Shown piece after piece: positions 13,101-34,059 of a stretch of 64,000 nt of DNA (positions within the stretch are counted from its first letter, which is position 1; each line of letters opens with the position of its first letter). Made by a program: the position numbers and the translations under genes. The stretch covers positions 10,601,542 to 10,665,541 of the forward strand of contig VZSR01003798.1 in the NCBI GenBank assembly GCA_013398615.1. The letters are read 5' to 3'. Origin of the DNA: Brachypodius melanocephalos. Lineage: Eukaryota; Chordata; Aves; Passeriformes; Pycnonotidae. Under the pieces are notes generated by a model. That model did no database searches, had not been told where the DNA came from, and was given only the letters and a program-made list of their open reading frames with translations.

Positions 13101-16100
13101 TAGCCTGATACAATTAAAACTTAAATATAATTTATTGTCAGGTCATTTTTTTCTATGTTAAATTAAAGCAGTACCTTATTTAATTACAAATAAAGAGGTA
13201 AGAAAACAAAATTAATTGTTTTGCCAGGACAATCCTTTGCACCTGTTTTAAATTCAAATTAGGAAAAAAGCAACTAACAACTACAAAGACTCCATTAAAT
13301 GAATACGTGAGCATTTGAAAGCTTTGGGTTTGGGTCAATTAAAAAGTTTCTTTTCAGCAGGACTAAAACATGTAATAAAAATCTATAATGGCTTCTTTTC
13401 TCAGGTGTGGTTTTGTTGCGTATTTCTGTGTTGGGACTTGGTAGAAAAAAAATGCAAAGGGTACAGGTTTTCTGACAGTAAACTCATCAGTTAGCCATTC
13501 CTGGTTTCTTCTTTTCTTTCTCAGAAATAACATCAGGTATAATAAAAGTGCCTTTAGCTACATGCTGGTACTATGCTTAGAGCTTTGAATTTTACCACTT
13601 CCTACCAAATCTGTAGACAAAAGCATTTTGGAAGTCAGATCTCCTGTTTACAAATTAACCGTATCTAATTCTCCTCTCAGTTGACTAACGCCCTTTCTTT
13701 GGCCTTTGCTTAGCAGCCTGCATTGCTCGTTGTGTGCTGTGAGGGCTTACAAAATGGAATTGGTCCAATATGCTAATTTCAGACAATTTATATTCTGTGT
13801 AGCTTTTTAGTTTGTAACAAGAGAAAGACAGGCCTTCTCTTGACTGAATGCTATTTTAAAAGGGCATGTAGGTAATGCCTGGCTGAAGACTCATCTCAGT
13901 CTCAGTAAGTGCAAGCTTGCAAAGTTACACCTTGCATCTCTGCACTTGCTGCTTCCATGGAACTAGTTAGTGGAAGTGGATATTGCTGTGTCCTATGAGG
14001 TACTGCAGCAAAATTCAAAAGTTTAATGATGCTTTCTTTTATTCAAAGGCTCTTGCAGATATGCTGAGGGTAAACACAAAATTAAAAAGTTTGAACATAG
14101 AATCAAACTTCATTACTGGAGCTGGAATTCTGGCATTGGTTGATGCACTGAAAGACAATGAAACGTTGACAGAGATCAAAATTGATAATCAGGTAAGTGA
14201 GGTGGTGGTGATACCATAGCTAAACCTAGCCAATCCTAATTGAATACTTTTAGAAGACAGCTTGTGATAAACTCTTCAAATATTTTACATTTAATTATCT
14301 TAACACCATCAACAATTGCCCTTAAGATTGTCAGAAGCATCCAGCTGAGGTTGATTCCTGATCATTCTGTGCTTCCTTGTGCTTTAAAGTGTACAAATGT
14401 ATTTTAGGACCTTCTGCCATTTGATTAACTAGAATGAAGCTGAGTGTTTATTGACTGATATGGGGAAAGTATTTCGATCTCTTCCAGGGTGAACACTCTC
14501 TGTTGTCTTTGTGTACCTTTTATTTTAACAGAGGCAGCAGCTGGGCACAGCTGCAGAAGTAGAAATTGCCAAGATGCTTGAAGAAAACAACAAGATCCTC
14601 AAATTTGGATACCATTTCACACAACAGGGACCTCGAGCCAGGGCAGCTGCAGCTATCACAAAAAACAATGATTTGGGTAAGACCTGTCATTATTAACAGA
14701 AGGAGTGTGTGGCACAGGCTTTAAAGGTGTCTGGTTATTCCCCTTCTCCCTTGATAAAACCAGGATAACACAAGATTAGTAGGTCAGTTTCAGGTTTCTC
14801 CTGTGCTTTGCTCCTACTTTTTTGTTGTTACTTGGTGTTTTCTGTTTTGTATCCAGGGTGTTCAGGTACATGAGCAAAGGATTTTTAGCATAGTCTAGAA
14901 CAAGAGCATTCGGATTTCATGTGAGTTGTGGCAAAGGGAGTGAAAACAATAGTTTTGATCACTCAGTTGTATTTAGATAAGATTAATTTCTTCCTTAAAA
15001 GCAGTACTTGAAATTAACAGTGTAGGATGCCCTGTTCAGTGCCAGTATCCCAATGTCTCTGGAATTGCTTTAGCAAGGAAACTGAACATACTGTCCATGC
15101 ACAGAGGGTGGGATTGGAGAATCTCTCCCTTGGTGGTTCTGTTCATGCACAAGTAGCGGATAGCAGTGGCATCTTTATTTGCTGCAGTCAGGTTAGTTGG
15201 AGCTCATCACTTAGAATCCTAATTAAATGGATCAGCAGAAAATTGGTTAATAACATAACATGTGAATGGAAATCATTTGTGTCATGATGTCAAATACTTG
15301 AAGCACTCAACTACAAAATAAAGTCCATCTATTCAAATAGAACTGCATTTTAAAACTCTATTTAATTAAATCTTTTGGTTTTAGGTGCTTTATGGTGACC
15401 TTTCATCAGTGTGAAAAGGGGCCAGGCAGTCTGGTAATAGTAGGAGTAGTTAAGGAATATATTAGAGGGAATTACACACGAAATTGGAATTTGGTTTAAA
15501 GATCTTATTCCTCTCTGAATAATGGTTTAAGTGAAGGAGAACAACTTTGAAAGATGTGGATGAGTAACTAGAATAGAGCACAGAGAGATAAGAAAGGCAC
15601 TCAGACACTGCATATCTGTTTCTCAGAATAGATTCTAAATCAGTTGGGTTTTTTATCGTAGTGCTTCAGGTGTCTCACAGCTTTCTAAGGTTTCTACTCT
15701 CACTAGTTCTCTTATTAGTGCTTGACTGTTCCAAATCTACACTTCTATTGATATCTTGACTATTTTCCTTTGCTTTCTTAGTCTGGAGTATGCGAGTAAA
15801 AGTTTCTGCAAATACCTTTTCATCTCTCCAGCCCTGAAGCTACAGAGAAGGTTACTCTGAATACCCACTTGGGTGTTGAGCACTCAAACCGAGATGTTTG
15901 AAGTCTCTCGTTTCTCTCTTTGTACGTTCCTCCTAAAAAAGTCTACATCTTCTTTTTCCTTGCTCACACTGTGTTGTACCACTTCCCTGTTCTTTGTCTG
16001 TGTTCTTTTAACTGTATGATTGGAGAAGTCTAGGGCTAGAAGTTCTTTTCGTCTGTTTTTGCAGTTTGATGAAAGCAAATATGAATAACTTCTGCCACCT

Positions 16101-16869
16101 ATCTTCCACTGATTGGATTTGAGAACATACTCACTTTCTTATATAGGTGTGCTTGCTTCACTTTTTAAAAACAAAATGGAAATGTCCTTTATATTTTGTC
16201 CTTTACGTGTCCTGTAAGACCTTTAGTGCCATTTGCTTTGTCTGCACAGAAAAAGAAAACATAATTTGATAGTGTGTAAAGAAAACATCAAAAGTAATAC
16301 AAATGTTGAGGAAAACTCCAGTCATTCAAGCGATATTGCATATTCTCAAATCTTAATAGCATGTGAACTTTTAGTTATTTTATTCACAAATATTATTGCT
16401 CTTGCATTTGCTGACAATTGGATGTTCTTATTGATAAATGGAAGGTTTTAGGCTGTTGATTGTAACATCTATATATGTATAAATTATTTTAGATATACTG
16501 TGAAAATCTTGTAGTGTTTCTTTCGAAGCCTTATAAATTAAATTCACCTCTAAAAAACTGCAAAAACTGTAAAAAAAGAGTTCTGGCTAAATCTGCTTAT
16601 CAGACATAAGATGATTAATGTTTTCCACAAGTCCTTCCTTGGAAGTATTTGCAACTGTTTGTGAATGAGGCAATAAGCTCGGCTTATTTGCTGAAAATGC
16701 TGTCTAATGCTACATGTTAGCTGCCTTAATTTGTGATAGTTTATGTGACAAAGTAACTGTTCATGTTATAGAAACACAAAAATCTAGGTAAAATGCTAAT
16801 ACAGCAATACTTCTCTTTTTTGTCTCTCTTGTTGCAGTTCGGAAGAGAAGGGTTGAAGGAGACAATTAG
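1062..16869 (+). CDS. TMOD3: Tropomodulin-3, complete coding region (nine coding exons)
   Basis: Tropomodulin-3 caps the pointed (minus) end of actin filaments together with tropomyosin. It is the broadly expressed paralogue, acting in the membrane skeleton and in lamellipodia. The exons at 1062-1187, 2580-2736, 10129-10251, 10820-10909, 11414-11544, 12486-12593, 14049-14192, 14532-14676 and 16838-16869 all have AG/GT borders and compatible phases. They join to 1056 bases, or 351 residues, against 352 that I recall for human TMOD3. The N-terminal half carries the tropomyosin- and actin-binding segments (start MTLPFRKDL). The C-terminal half, from about residue 166, is the leucine-rich-repeat cap with KILPVFDEPPNPTN at 172-185, IKNIPIPTL around 208-216 and a basic RKRR tail. 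The segment GSSNGVD around residues 153-159 and VFDEPPN identify TMOD3 rather than TMOD2, which has a different linker there. No frameshift or stop is seen. Confidence 0.96.
1188..2579 (+). other. TMOD3: TMOD3 intron after residue 42
   Basis: This is ordinary AT-rich intron sequence. Its one visible structure is a 32-bp tandem duplication at 1596-1670. I see no coding exon or recognisable interspersed repeat. Confidence 0.7.
1596..1670. repeat. 32-bp tandem duplication, about 2.3 copies
   Basis: Two identical 32-bp copies start at 1596 and 1628 with ATTCCTGGTCCTG. A partial third begins at 1660. The identity suggests a recent local duplication inside the TMOD3 intron. Confidence 0.9.
2580..2736 (+). 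CDS. TMOD3: TMOD3 coding exon 2 (residues 43-94)
   Basis: The acceptor is TTTTGCAG and the donor GGTAAC. The exon begins with NALLPAGFRQK and includes GPFDRE and KDREDYVPF, a segment strongly conserved across tropomodulins and associated with the first actin-binding site. It ends in phase 1. Confidence 0.95.
2737..10128 (+). other. TMOD3: TMOD3 large intron (7.4 kb)
   Basis: This is AT-rich intron sequence with scattered T and A runs. I see no coding exon, no full transposon and no tandem array. Short open frames on both strands have no recognisable homology. Confidence 0.7.
10129..10251 (+). CDS. TMOD3: TMOD3 coding exon 3 (residues 95-135)
   Basis: The acceptor is TACTCCAG and the donor GTGAGG. 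The exon encodes KIFIPKQKPVQSFTEEK and LDPELEEALTSATDTEL, corresponding to the second tropomyosin-binding segment of the family. It follows a 7.4-kb intron, the largest in the gene. Confidence 0.95.
10820..10909 (+). CDS. TMOD3: TMOD3 coding exon 4 (residues 136-165)
   Basis: The acceptor is CTTTTTCAG after a long pyrimidine tract and the donor is GTAAGT. The exon encodes AILGMSNLITNNQF and the linker GSSNGVDKDSF. This linker is the most paralogue-specific part and matches TMOD3. Both borders are phase 1. Confidence 0.95.
11414..11544 (+). CDS. TMOD3: TMOD3 coding exon 5 (residues 166-209)
   Basis: The acceptor is TTTTCAG and the donor GTAATT. The exon encodes NIVKGEKILPVFDEPPNPT and VEVNLNNIK, the entry into the leucine-rich-repeat domain. 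It ends in phase 0. Confidence 0.95.
12486..12593 (+). CDS. TMOD3: TMOD3 coding exon 6 (residues 210-245)
   Basis: The acceptor is TTAATTCAAG and the donor GTAAGT. The exon encodes NIPIPTLKEFAKALETNTH and SLAATRSNDPVAV, a leucine-rich-repeat unit. It is 36 exact codons, phase 0 at both ends. Confidence 0.95.
12594..14048 (+). other. TMOD3: TMOD3 intron between residues 245 and 246
   Basis: This intron is AT-rich, especially 12,900-13,400, where several TTAATTA/TAATTA-like sites cluster. No exon or transposon is recognised. Confidence 0.6.
14049..14192 (+). CDS. TMOD3: TMOD3 coding exon 7 (residues 246-293)
   Basis: The acceptor is TTCAAAG and the donor GTAAGT. The exon encodes ALADMLRVNTKLKSL, ESNFITGAGILALVDAL and ending EIKIDNQ. 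These are leucine-rich-repeat units in 48 exact codons. Confidence 0.95.
14193..16837 (+). other. TMOD3: TMOD3 introns 14193-14531 and 14677-16837
   Basis: These two introns flank the exon at 14532-14676. They hold AT-rich sequence without recognisable exons or repeats. Small open frames within them look like chance. Confidence 0.65.
14532..14676 (+). CDS. TMOD3: TMOD3 coding exon 8 (residues 294-341)
   Basis: The acceptor is TTTTAACAG and the donor GTAAGA. The exon encodes RQQLGTAAEVEIAKMLEEN and FGYHFTQQGPRARAAAAI, the last repeat and the C-terminal helix region used for actin binding in tropomodulins. It ends in phase 1. Confidence 0.95.
16838..16869 (+). CDS. TMOD3: TMOD3 terminal coding exon (residues 342-351)
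   Basis: The acceptor is CTTGTTGCAG. Only 32 coding bases remain, encoding VRKRRVEGDN and stop TAG. The basic RKRR tail is typical of TMOD2 and TMOD3. The short coding part is followed by the long 3' UTR in the same exon. Confidence 0.93.
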
Positions 16870-17482
16870 CAAAGCTGGTGCCAGAACTGTGGAGTCAGCA
16901 CGGGCAGCGCCGTGGGCTTTGGCAGTCTTGGACTACATTGACCTGGGTTAGAAGGGAAAAGACTGGAAACCCCATTCCTTTTAAAGCAAAGCAATAGAAT
17001 CATCTGCTGGTCTGCAGCACAGTTTTGGGATGGATGGAGACACAGTAACTGTGCCAGTCTCTGTACCATAGGTTTTGATTGGGTTTTTTAAGAGCTTTTT
17101 TTTTTTTTGTATTTCAAGACTTTGGCTGTGCTTTCTAAATGTAAAAATTTAAAAATGCAATTGCAAATCAATGGTGTAATTGTCTGTAGTCAAAGAATGG
17201 GACCTTTAAGATCATTGGGCAGATACTGACCCAACTGAAATGTTTGTAAGAAAATCTGGGACTGTGTATTTACACAGGGGTGTGTATGCTCCTGACAATA
17301 ATGTGTTAATGAGAAGGGATTCTTCACCCAGCAGCTGGACTCATGTAGAGCTGTTCAGCTTTGTTCATATGCACTGATGAGAAATTTTTCACAGCAATGT
17401 TATTTGTAATTCTACTGTTTTGTTTTTTACTAGTTCTTGATACTGTGATCCAGTTCAAAGACATCCTTTTAAGCCAAACAAA

Positions 17483-17488
17483 AATAAA
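17483..17488 (+). terminator. TMOD3: Candidate TMOD3 proximal poly(A) signal AATAAA
   Basis: This is the first canonical hexamer after the stop codon, about 0.6 kb downstream. Its use is inferred and not shown. Confidence 0.45.
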
Positions 17489-18706
17489 TTGGCTAAGGAC
17501 TTCTCCCAAAAGATTAGTGGGACTGATACAAAAGTGGAAGCCTTGCAAAAAAAGGAAAAAAAAATAGGAGCCTTGCAGAAGGAGTTTTTCTGTTACACCT
17601 AAATCCTTAAAGTCTTTTCAAAAGATCCCATAACTGCGTCTTGCTCTATATCTAAATTGGATACATTTTTAAACTGATTTTATGTGTTCATCACCATTAT
17701 TTAGTTTATATTCTTTGTTTACAAATTGCTATCTACATTCATAAGTATCAATTTCTCTAGAAGTAGTGGATATTCATAATTAAAATACTGCATAACTGTA
17801 CAGGAAAAGTAGCCTTAACTGTAAGACCACTGACCTAAGTTGCATTACATTAAGCTATTTGTACTTCATACAGATCTAACAGTTTTTAATAATTAAGTAA
17901 CACTTTCAAGAAAGGGTTTTTCCATTCTATATCTGTCTTGATGTCGAAACACTACATAAGACATGCAAAAACTAACCAATATGTAGTGTCAATTCTCTAG
18001 GCCATAATCATTATTAAAGTGTTTAAAGTTCTATAAGCAAACTAATAAGGCAACAAGAATCACTTCAACTTCTGTACATAATCACAGTACACTTTGAAAT
18101 ATGACAATGTAGAAGCTTTTTGGTGTAGGTCTGTTTGGACTGTCTTGTAGTAGTTTGCTTTGAGATCACAAAAATGTTCTACAGGCCAGCTTGGCTGTAT
18201 TTACAGCAACAGAGAATTCAACTGACAACTGTTTTCATCTAAAGATCATGATGTGGTGAGATTTTATGTGTAGAAAACATACTGGACTGAGATTTTTGCA
18301 TCAGGTTGTATATACTATAAAAACAGCAAGTCTCTGACACTGCGCCCACGTAATTTGCTGCAAATCTTGGTTTGGATCTTTAAAGACAGTCTTTATTCTG
18401 GAGGTGACTTCAAATTTTACTGCAACTGTACAGAGAATTTTGAGCTACAGTGCCTTCAGTGAGGATGTATATAACTGGTGTATACTCGGGGAAAAGCCTG
18501 TTTTTTCACCTATTTCTAAATCAGCCTTTTATTAGAATTACGAATAAATACATGTTCTGAAAACCAAATTAGAATTAATTCAGTTTAAACCAAAGACTAC
18601 ACCTACTGTAACCTCACAACACCATCAGAAGTGTTCTGATGAGTAACAAAAAGGGCTTCTTTTGGTTTGGGTTTATGTAAATTTTCAAGAACTTTCTAGA
18701 TTTTAA

Positions 18707-18712
18707 AATAAA
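18707..18712 (+). terminator. TMOD3: Candidate TMOD3 distal poly(A) signal AATAAA
   Basis: This canonical hexamer lies in AU-rich sequence about 1.8 kb after the stop. A second one sits nearby at 18543. It is one of several possible ends. Confidence 0.4.
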
Positions 18713-20233
18713 CTTTGAAATCGTTCTAATACAATATGCATACAGTCACAAGTTAAGTGTCTTTTTACAGCCAGACACTGCTGTATAAACATGGCCAAAG
18801 CATGTCATGTGCTGAGTTGCCTAAAGCTGTACTTTACTTTTTATTTGCTAGGCACCGTAATAATTTTGTGTCAAAAAACAGACTGTAATGTCTTCCTTCA
18901 TTTGTTGAAGGGTTGCATGTTCACAGAATCTGTTCATATGTTGGGATTCTATGATGATTTATTTTATCACTACCTAAAAAGATTAAGCAATTATCTCCTA
19001 CTTGAAAATGAAGGAGAAAACTGAAAGGCTGGATTATGGAAATAATAGCCCAAATCCCTTTCTTGCTTTTACTAAATCAAGTTTGGCTGTTTAATAATTT
19101 ATATTCCAATCAAAGGCAGGGCCATATAAGTTGCAGCTCTTACATGTCCTGCACAAATTACAGTATTGGAGCCTAATAAATGGTTTAGCTCTATAGACAA
19201 CAGCTAAAAATTTGACTGCTTGTGACTTTCAGGACAGATACCTGACAGGCCAGGCATGGAAAACAAATTTTTTTCAACCGAAAGGGTTTAATCATCTAAA
19301 TTGTTGCAAGACCTTTGGCATGGTGCATGGAACAGCTAACAGCAATCACTTTTGTGCCTGCAGTGTGTATCGTTTTTGGAATAAATGAAGAAATTCAGTC
19401 TGTAGCCAGGAATCTTCAACAGTCTCAACAAACAGAGTGATGTAATGCCATTGAGAGCAGTGAGGTCCTGCATATGACTTCACTGATCGTGAGTGCAGGA
19501 GTGGTATTGCTCTGGTTACCGGTTACCATAAACACAAGGGGTTTTTTCCAAAAGAGATACTGTTTTCTTACTGATTGTTTTTCCGGCTAAATGCAGAAAT
19601 CAAATGACCGCAGATGTTGATTCTGTTGGTTCCAAGCTAAGCGTGGAAACATAACCAATATTTCAGAGCAATTACCTATTTACTCTTGTGTTTTAAAGAA
19701 ATAGCCTCATTCTCTCTACAGCTTGAGTAATCCTGCGTTTGTAAGCTACAAACGAGCAAGTGTTAAATTTAAATTTCCATTGGGGAAACAGGTATTGAGT
19801 ATTTTAGCATATCAGCACTATATGCTGTCAGATTGTAAAACAGTTACTAATTTTTGGATGATTAAAGTACTGTATTCTTGTTGTGGCTTCGGGGTTTTGT
19901 TTGTTTGCTTTTTTTCAGGAGTGTACTGACTTGCTTGAAGCCCTCGTGTTTGTATCAACACCTTTCGTTCTGCAGCAGGGCAGGGAGCGGGCCGGTGGCG
20001 CTGGAGGGGGCGGGTTTCCCTCAGGGCGGGGCGATCGGAGCGCGGGAGCAGCACCGCCACAGCGGAGCCTGCGGGGCCCGAGCGAGCGGGCCGGAACGGG
20101 AGGCGGCTGCTTTGTGCGGAGCGCTGCAGCCACGCCGGGAGGGTGCGAAGGTGCAGCCGGGCACCCGCGGCCCCCTCCATGTCACTGTGCCCGCGGTGCC
20201 GCTCTCCGGCCGGGCCATGCGCCCTGACGGCCG

Positions 20234-20382
20234 CGGCCCCTTTAAGAGGAGGTGGCCCCTTTAAGAGGAGGTGGCCCCTTTAAGAGGAGGTGGCCCCTTT
20301 AAGAGGAGGTGCCCCCTTTAAGAGGAGGTGCCCCCTTTAAGAGGAGGTGCCCCCTTTAAGAGGAGGTGCCCCCTTTAAGAGC
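20234..20382 (+). repeat. LEO1: Eight-unit 19-bp tandem array with TTTAAG core in the LEO1 promoter
   Basis: CCCCTTTAAGAG-bearing units start at 20237, 20256, 20275, 20294, 20313, 20332, 20351 and 20370 at an exact 19-bp period. Copies 2 to 4 are preceded by GGTGG and copies 5 to 8 by GGTGC, one base different. The array therefore has two homogeneous sub-blocks. Each core resembles a non-canonical TATA element. The array ends about 86 bp before the ATG. Confidence 0.97.
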
Positions 20383-20427
20383 GGCCCCTGCCGGGCTGCG
20401 GGCGGCTCGCGCGAGCGGCGCTCAGTG

Positions 20428-20435
20428 TGACGTCA
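20428..20435 (+). promoter_or_regulatory. LEO1: Perfect CRE (TGACGTCA)
   Basis: This is the full palindromic CREB/ATF site, whose last base is 33 bp from the LEO1 ATG. It sits just after a 12-bp CpG palindrome (20405-20416). Full CREs close to the TSS in CpG islands are often functional, but binding here is inferred. Confidence 0.75.
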
Positions 20436-20467
20436 CTGCGCGGCGCCGGCGGGGCCGCGCTGCCGCC

Positions 20468-30380
<9,913 letters not shown>

Positions 30381-30560
30381 GGAAGCGCAGCAGTTGATTT
30401 TTTTTTTGTTGTTGTTTTTTCTATATATATGTTTATATATATTGTACAGTTCTGTTAGAGCACAGATGTAAGTAACCATAAGGGGCTTATTTTGATAAAG
30501 GAAAATTCCTAAGTCTGCGTTTCTGGTGTGAATAAAGTTTTTTTGACTTCCTTTGACTCT
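30381..30560 (+). other. LEO1: LEO1 3' UTR
   Basis: This is a short 3' UTR with a T-rich run and TATATATAT sequence, followed by the poly(A) signal at 30531 and a U/GU-rich downstream element. The cleavage site is inferred at about 30,550-30,560. Confidence 0.75.
30531..30536 (+). terminator. LEO1: LEO1 poly(A) signal AATAAA
   Basis: This is a canonical hexamer 150 bp after the stop, followed by T-rich sequence (GTTTTTTGACTTCC). It is the first such signal in the 3' UTR. Confidence 0.85.
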
Positions 30561-31004
30561 TAAGAGTTTTGTCTCATTGCAGCAAATGTTGCAGCAGGGA
30601 TCATCACAGTGCTGATTTTTATCTTGCACAGTGCATTTCAGTTTTGAGAACTGTAGTAGCTGGTTACCAAGTGAATTGGTCAGTAATTTGGTGAGTTCAT
30701 TAGGAGAAGCCCTGCTAATCTCTGTGGAATGCTTAAATGAGAAGTTTGTCTGACAAGGGTCTGATGATAGAGCTTGCTAAGAACATACAGTGGTTCAGTA
30801 CAACTCTTCCCTAGATATTCCTTATTTCCTGTTTACTGGACAGTACATTGTTGTGCTGGTATAATTTGCTGACTGAAAATATTTCTTGCCGTGTTTGAGT
30901 AAATCATTTTAACTGCATGAACTTCACAGTTAACTGATCACAGGAGACATTTATTTTTCATGCATTGAAGTCCAGAATGAGCATCTGCATCTTGCCTGAA
31001 CAGT

Positions 31005-31047
31005 AGTAATAATAATAATAACAATAATAATAACAATAATAATAATA
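31005..31047. repeat. (AAT)n microsatellite
   Basis: About fourteen AAT-type trinucleotides are interrupted by AAC units, about 0.45 kb after the LEO1 poly(A) site. Confidence 0.95.
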
Positions 31048-34000
31048 GTTGTATCCTAGAGATGTAAATGTCAGAGTAAAAGCAGTTATTTCAACAAAAC
31101 TGACATTTCTGCAAGCAGAGCTGAAGGTCTCCTTTAAAAGGTGAAATGAATCACAGTGCAAAAAATGCCACATGACAATAGTGTCTCAGGATCTCATGTA
31201 ATTCTTATGGTGCCATTTCCTTTTGTTTCTGGTAGGTTTTATAAATGGCTTTGTTTAGCTGGGACGTCACTGGATGAGAATATTCTGGACAGAACCATTT
31301 ACACTTCTTGTAAACACCTTATTTGACAATGCAATACCAGCTGTAAAGCAGTAGAGGAAATAACTGAACTTTTCCACTCTTTATTTCAGAGGTGAAACAC
31401 CCATGTGCAGTTTTTCTCACTGGTGAGAGAGCATTCATGTATTATCTGTGCTGCTTTTTTGGCTGACATCTCACACAGTCCTGCAGAGCCTGAATGTGAC
31501 TTGAAGTTAAGAAAGCAGAAGTAGCTGAACTCCCTATAACAAAACCACTGAGTGATGCTCAGTGCAAAGTTTATGGTGTGGATTCGTGTTACACAAGCTG
31601 AAATAAAGTAGCTGGTAGTTATTGAAGAGGGACTAGTCCCCATCTCTCTCCTGCCAAACTGAATTTGGCTTTTTCCTAAAACAAGGGAGAAAGTGCCTCA
31701 GAGAGATCGTTCTGCTTGTGACATTCTGGGGCTCTTTGAGTTAGCTTTCAACCTGGACGTCTTGCTTTTGTCATCTTTAACTAGGATAGTTGTTTACCAC
31801 AATGCTCTACCTCCACTTCTCCTGTCTGGAAGGCACAGGAGCGTTCTGGCTGCAGAGCACAGAGCTCTGCATGTGCTAATATATTCTGCTGAGCAGCTGA
31901 CTGCAGTAAGAAAAAGTGAAAAAATTTCAGCTTGGAAGTCTTGAGTGCCTGAGAAACTCTTTACTTTCTTTTCTTAAATAGTTGTCTGAGAGTTTCTGTG
32001 CCTCTTTAATGTGCAGATAAAGTCCTCCAGCTGCTGGAATTTTGACCCTGTAATCCTCTTAGTTTAGACCTCTGCTGGGAGACTGGTTCCTGACATGAGG
32101 TTACCTGCTCTCCATTGGTAACTTTCTCAGGAAGAAGCCAGCTGTTTAGGAAGGGACTCATTCTATATGCATGTAACATGCTGTACTTTAACATAAAAGC
32201 CTCCCAGATACCTCTAAAACAACAAATTTGGCATATGGAAACACAGCACCATTTCACTGGTAATGTGTTTACTTTTGTATCAGTTTAATGGAAATGTTAT
32301 GTGCTATTTTTATTTTTACTACACTCCTAAGAGTGAAAATGTTTTAATCACTTTGGTAAGTTTGTTGCTGACTAAGCCTTTACTAAGTCAGTGGTCCACT
32401 TTAGCTTCCAAAAATGAGGCTTTTTGTGGATTACGAAGATGAAAAGAAGTAATTTTTTGCACTGTCGTCTTTTGTAAATTGCTCTTTTAAAGTCTTATTT
32501 AAATGTGGACTTTCAGAAAGTGTTTTCTCAGCTTAAATTGGTTTAACAATCATCTTGTAATTAAAGTCACTTGAATGAACTTAGCCTTATCCCCAGTATT
32601 TTTTTAGCTGTGGATCTAATGTATGGCTTTATTTAACTCAAAGACAATTCTTGCTCTCTCTATTCTGTCTGTTGATGGAATGAGGGTGCATAAAGCCTTT
32701 TCTAGTGCCTGGTGAGTACTTATGGTAGCTTGGTAAAAGATCCAGGTGTGTTGCAAGGTGTCAAGTGAGTTCAGCCCTGACCTCACTGCCTGTGGGCACT
32801 GCTGTGAAAGCAAAATTCTCCTGCTCAGGTAGGAGGGGGTGGCAGATTCCCTGAGGAAATAAGTTTTCTCCTTCCTAAGTAGGATGTGCAAATGAAGCTT
32901 TCTTGGGAAGAAAGACAAATATCTCCAGTGAAAAGTACAGGAATTTATTACTAGATGTTCTCTACAGTTATCAGCACAAAATGGTCTTTATTTCAGCACT
33001 CGGTGCAGCGTGCAGTTACAGGCTGTGCCTGGTCAGTCCGTGTTCATTGCAGGTCAGGACTGAAACCTTCCCAGAAGTGCCAAACAAGCCAGGAAGCAGC
33101 AACAGCTGCTTCAGGGCAGGTTTGAGCAGGGGCTGTCAGAGCCCAGGGAATGTCACCGGGAGCGAGCCCTGGCACCAGGAGTTTGTGCAGCCTTCAGGCC
33201 AGGGCAGAGCAGCCCAGCTGAGCACAGCACCCTGAAGATATTGCTACCCACTGAGCCAAAGTATTCCATTATGGAATTACATCTTCAGATGAACCCGAGG
33301 GCACTTTCTTCTCTTGCTGTCATGGATAGTGGGAATACATAGGGAATATATTGACTTTTATCTTGACAGCCAGCTAATTTGGTCTGGCTGCCCTTACTAT
33401 AGACATGCTGGATAGAATTTTGCTGTGAATAAAAGTGTTTCATGGGTATTAGAATAGCCACATCTGATTTCAAATATCCTTAATTCCAGTGGGATGGAAA
33501 AAACATATGGGGCAAGGGAATGAATATTCAGGAGTTGTCCTGTAGTGACTGAATGAGCTGCAGAACTGCCCCTGTTCTTATCACAGAGGTAACATCTGTG
33601 CATCTATTTAGATTGTTTATGGTGCTTGTCTGGTTGATAATTAGTTTGTGTCTGCTGTGACTGGTTAGGTAATGTTTTCCCAGGATCTCCACTTGCAAAT
33701 GGCTGGTTTTTACTTTGAGAACAAGAGTGTTGTAGAGAGCTCCTTCAGAAGGGTTCCTTGGTGCCCTTCAGCTCACATCAGGGGTTTGATGGTGTAAACT
33801 GAGCTGTGTTTTCCCATCATCTAAGGGGGCTGCATTTTCTTTTGGAAGCAGTGGGTTCAGAGCTGCCTTGGTGAAGGCTTTTCTTTTGTGAGCTGAGTGA
33901 TTGATACTGCTGTTCTCACAGTAGTGTCAGTGCACAAAGAACTAAGAGCAAAGACAGGGAAGTTTCACACCTAAGCCCTCGTTAAGACCCCTGTGGACAG

Positions 34001-34059
34001 TGAGCTCTGGGAAACTCTTCAGAACAGGGAGCTGCTGTAGCTGCAGGTGTGGTTTGGCC

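Larger units (their letters stand above)
16870..19400 (+). other. TMOD3: TMOD3 3' UTR and alternative poly(A) region
   Basis: AU-rich sequence with many ATTTA-like words follows the TAG at 16867-16869. AATAAA hexamers occur at 17483, 18543, 18707, 19175 and 19380, so short and long 3' UTRs are possible. Which sites are used cannot be read from sequence. The most distal signal lies only about 0.6 kb before the LEO1 CpG island. No other gene is visible between the two. Confidence 0.6.

Noticed and set aside
1..16869. Assignment of the first gene to TMOD2
   Set aside because: The linker GSSNGVD and the VFDEPPNPTN context match TMOD3; TMOD2 has a different linker and VFEEPPN.
18943..18960. ATTCTATGATGAT, similar to a CR1 terminal repeat
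   Set aside because: It is a single short match without the adjoining CR1 3' sequence, in ordinary TMOD3 downstream DNA.
19878..20264. Open frames in the CpG island upstream of LEO1
   Set aside because: GC-rich DNA is poor in stop codons. The frames run into the promoter array and encode no known protein.
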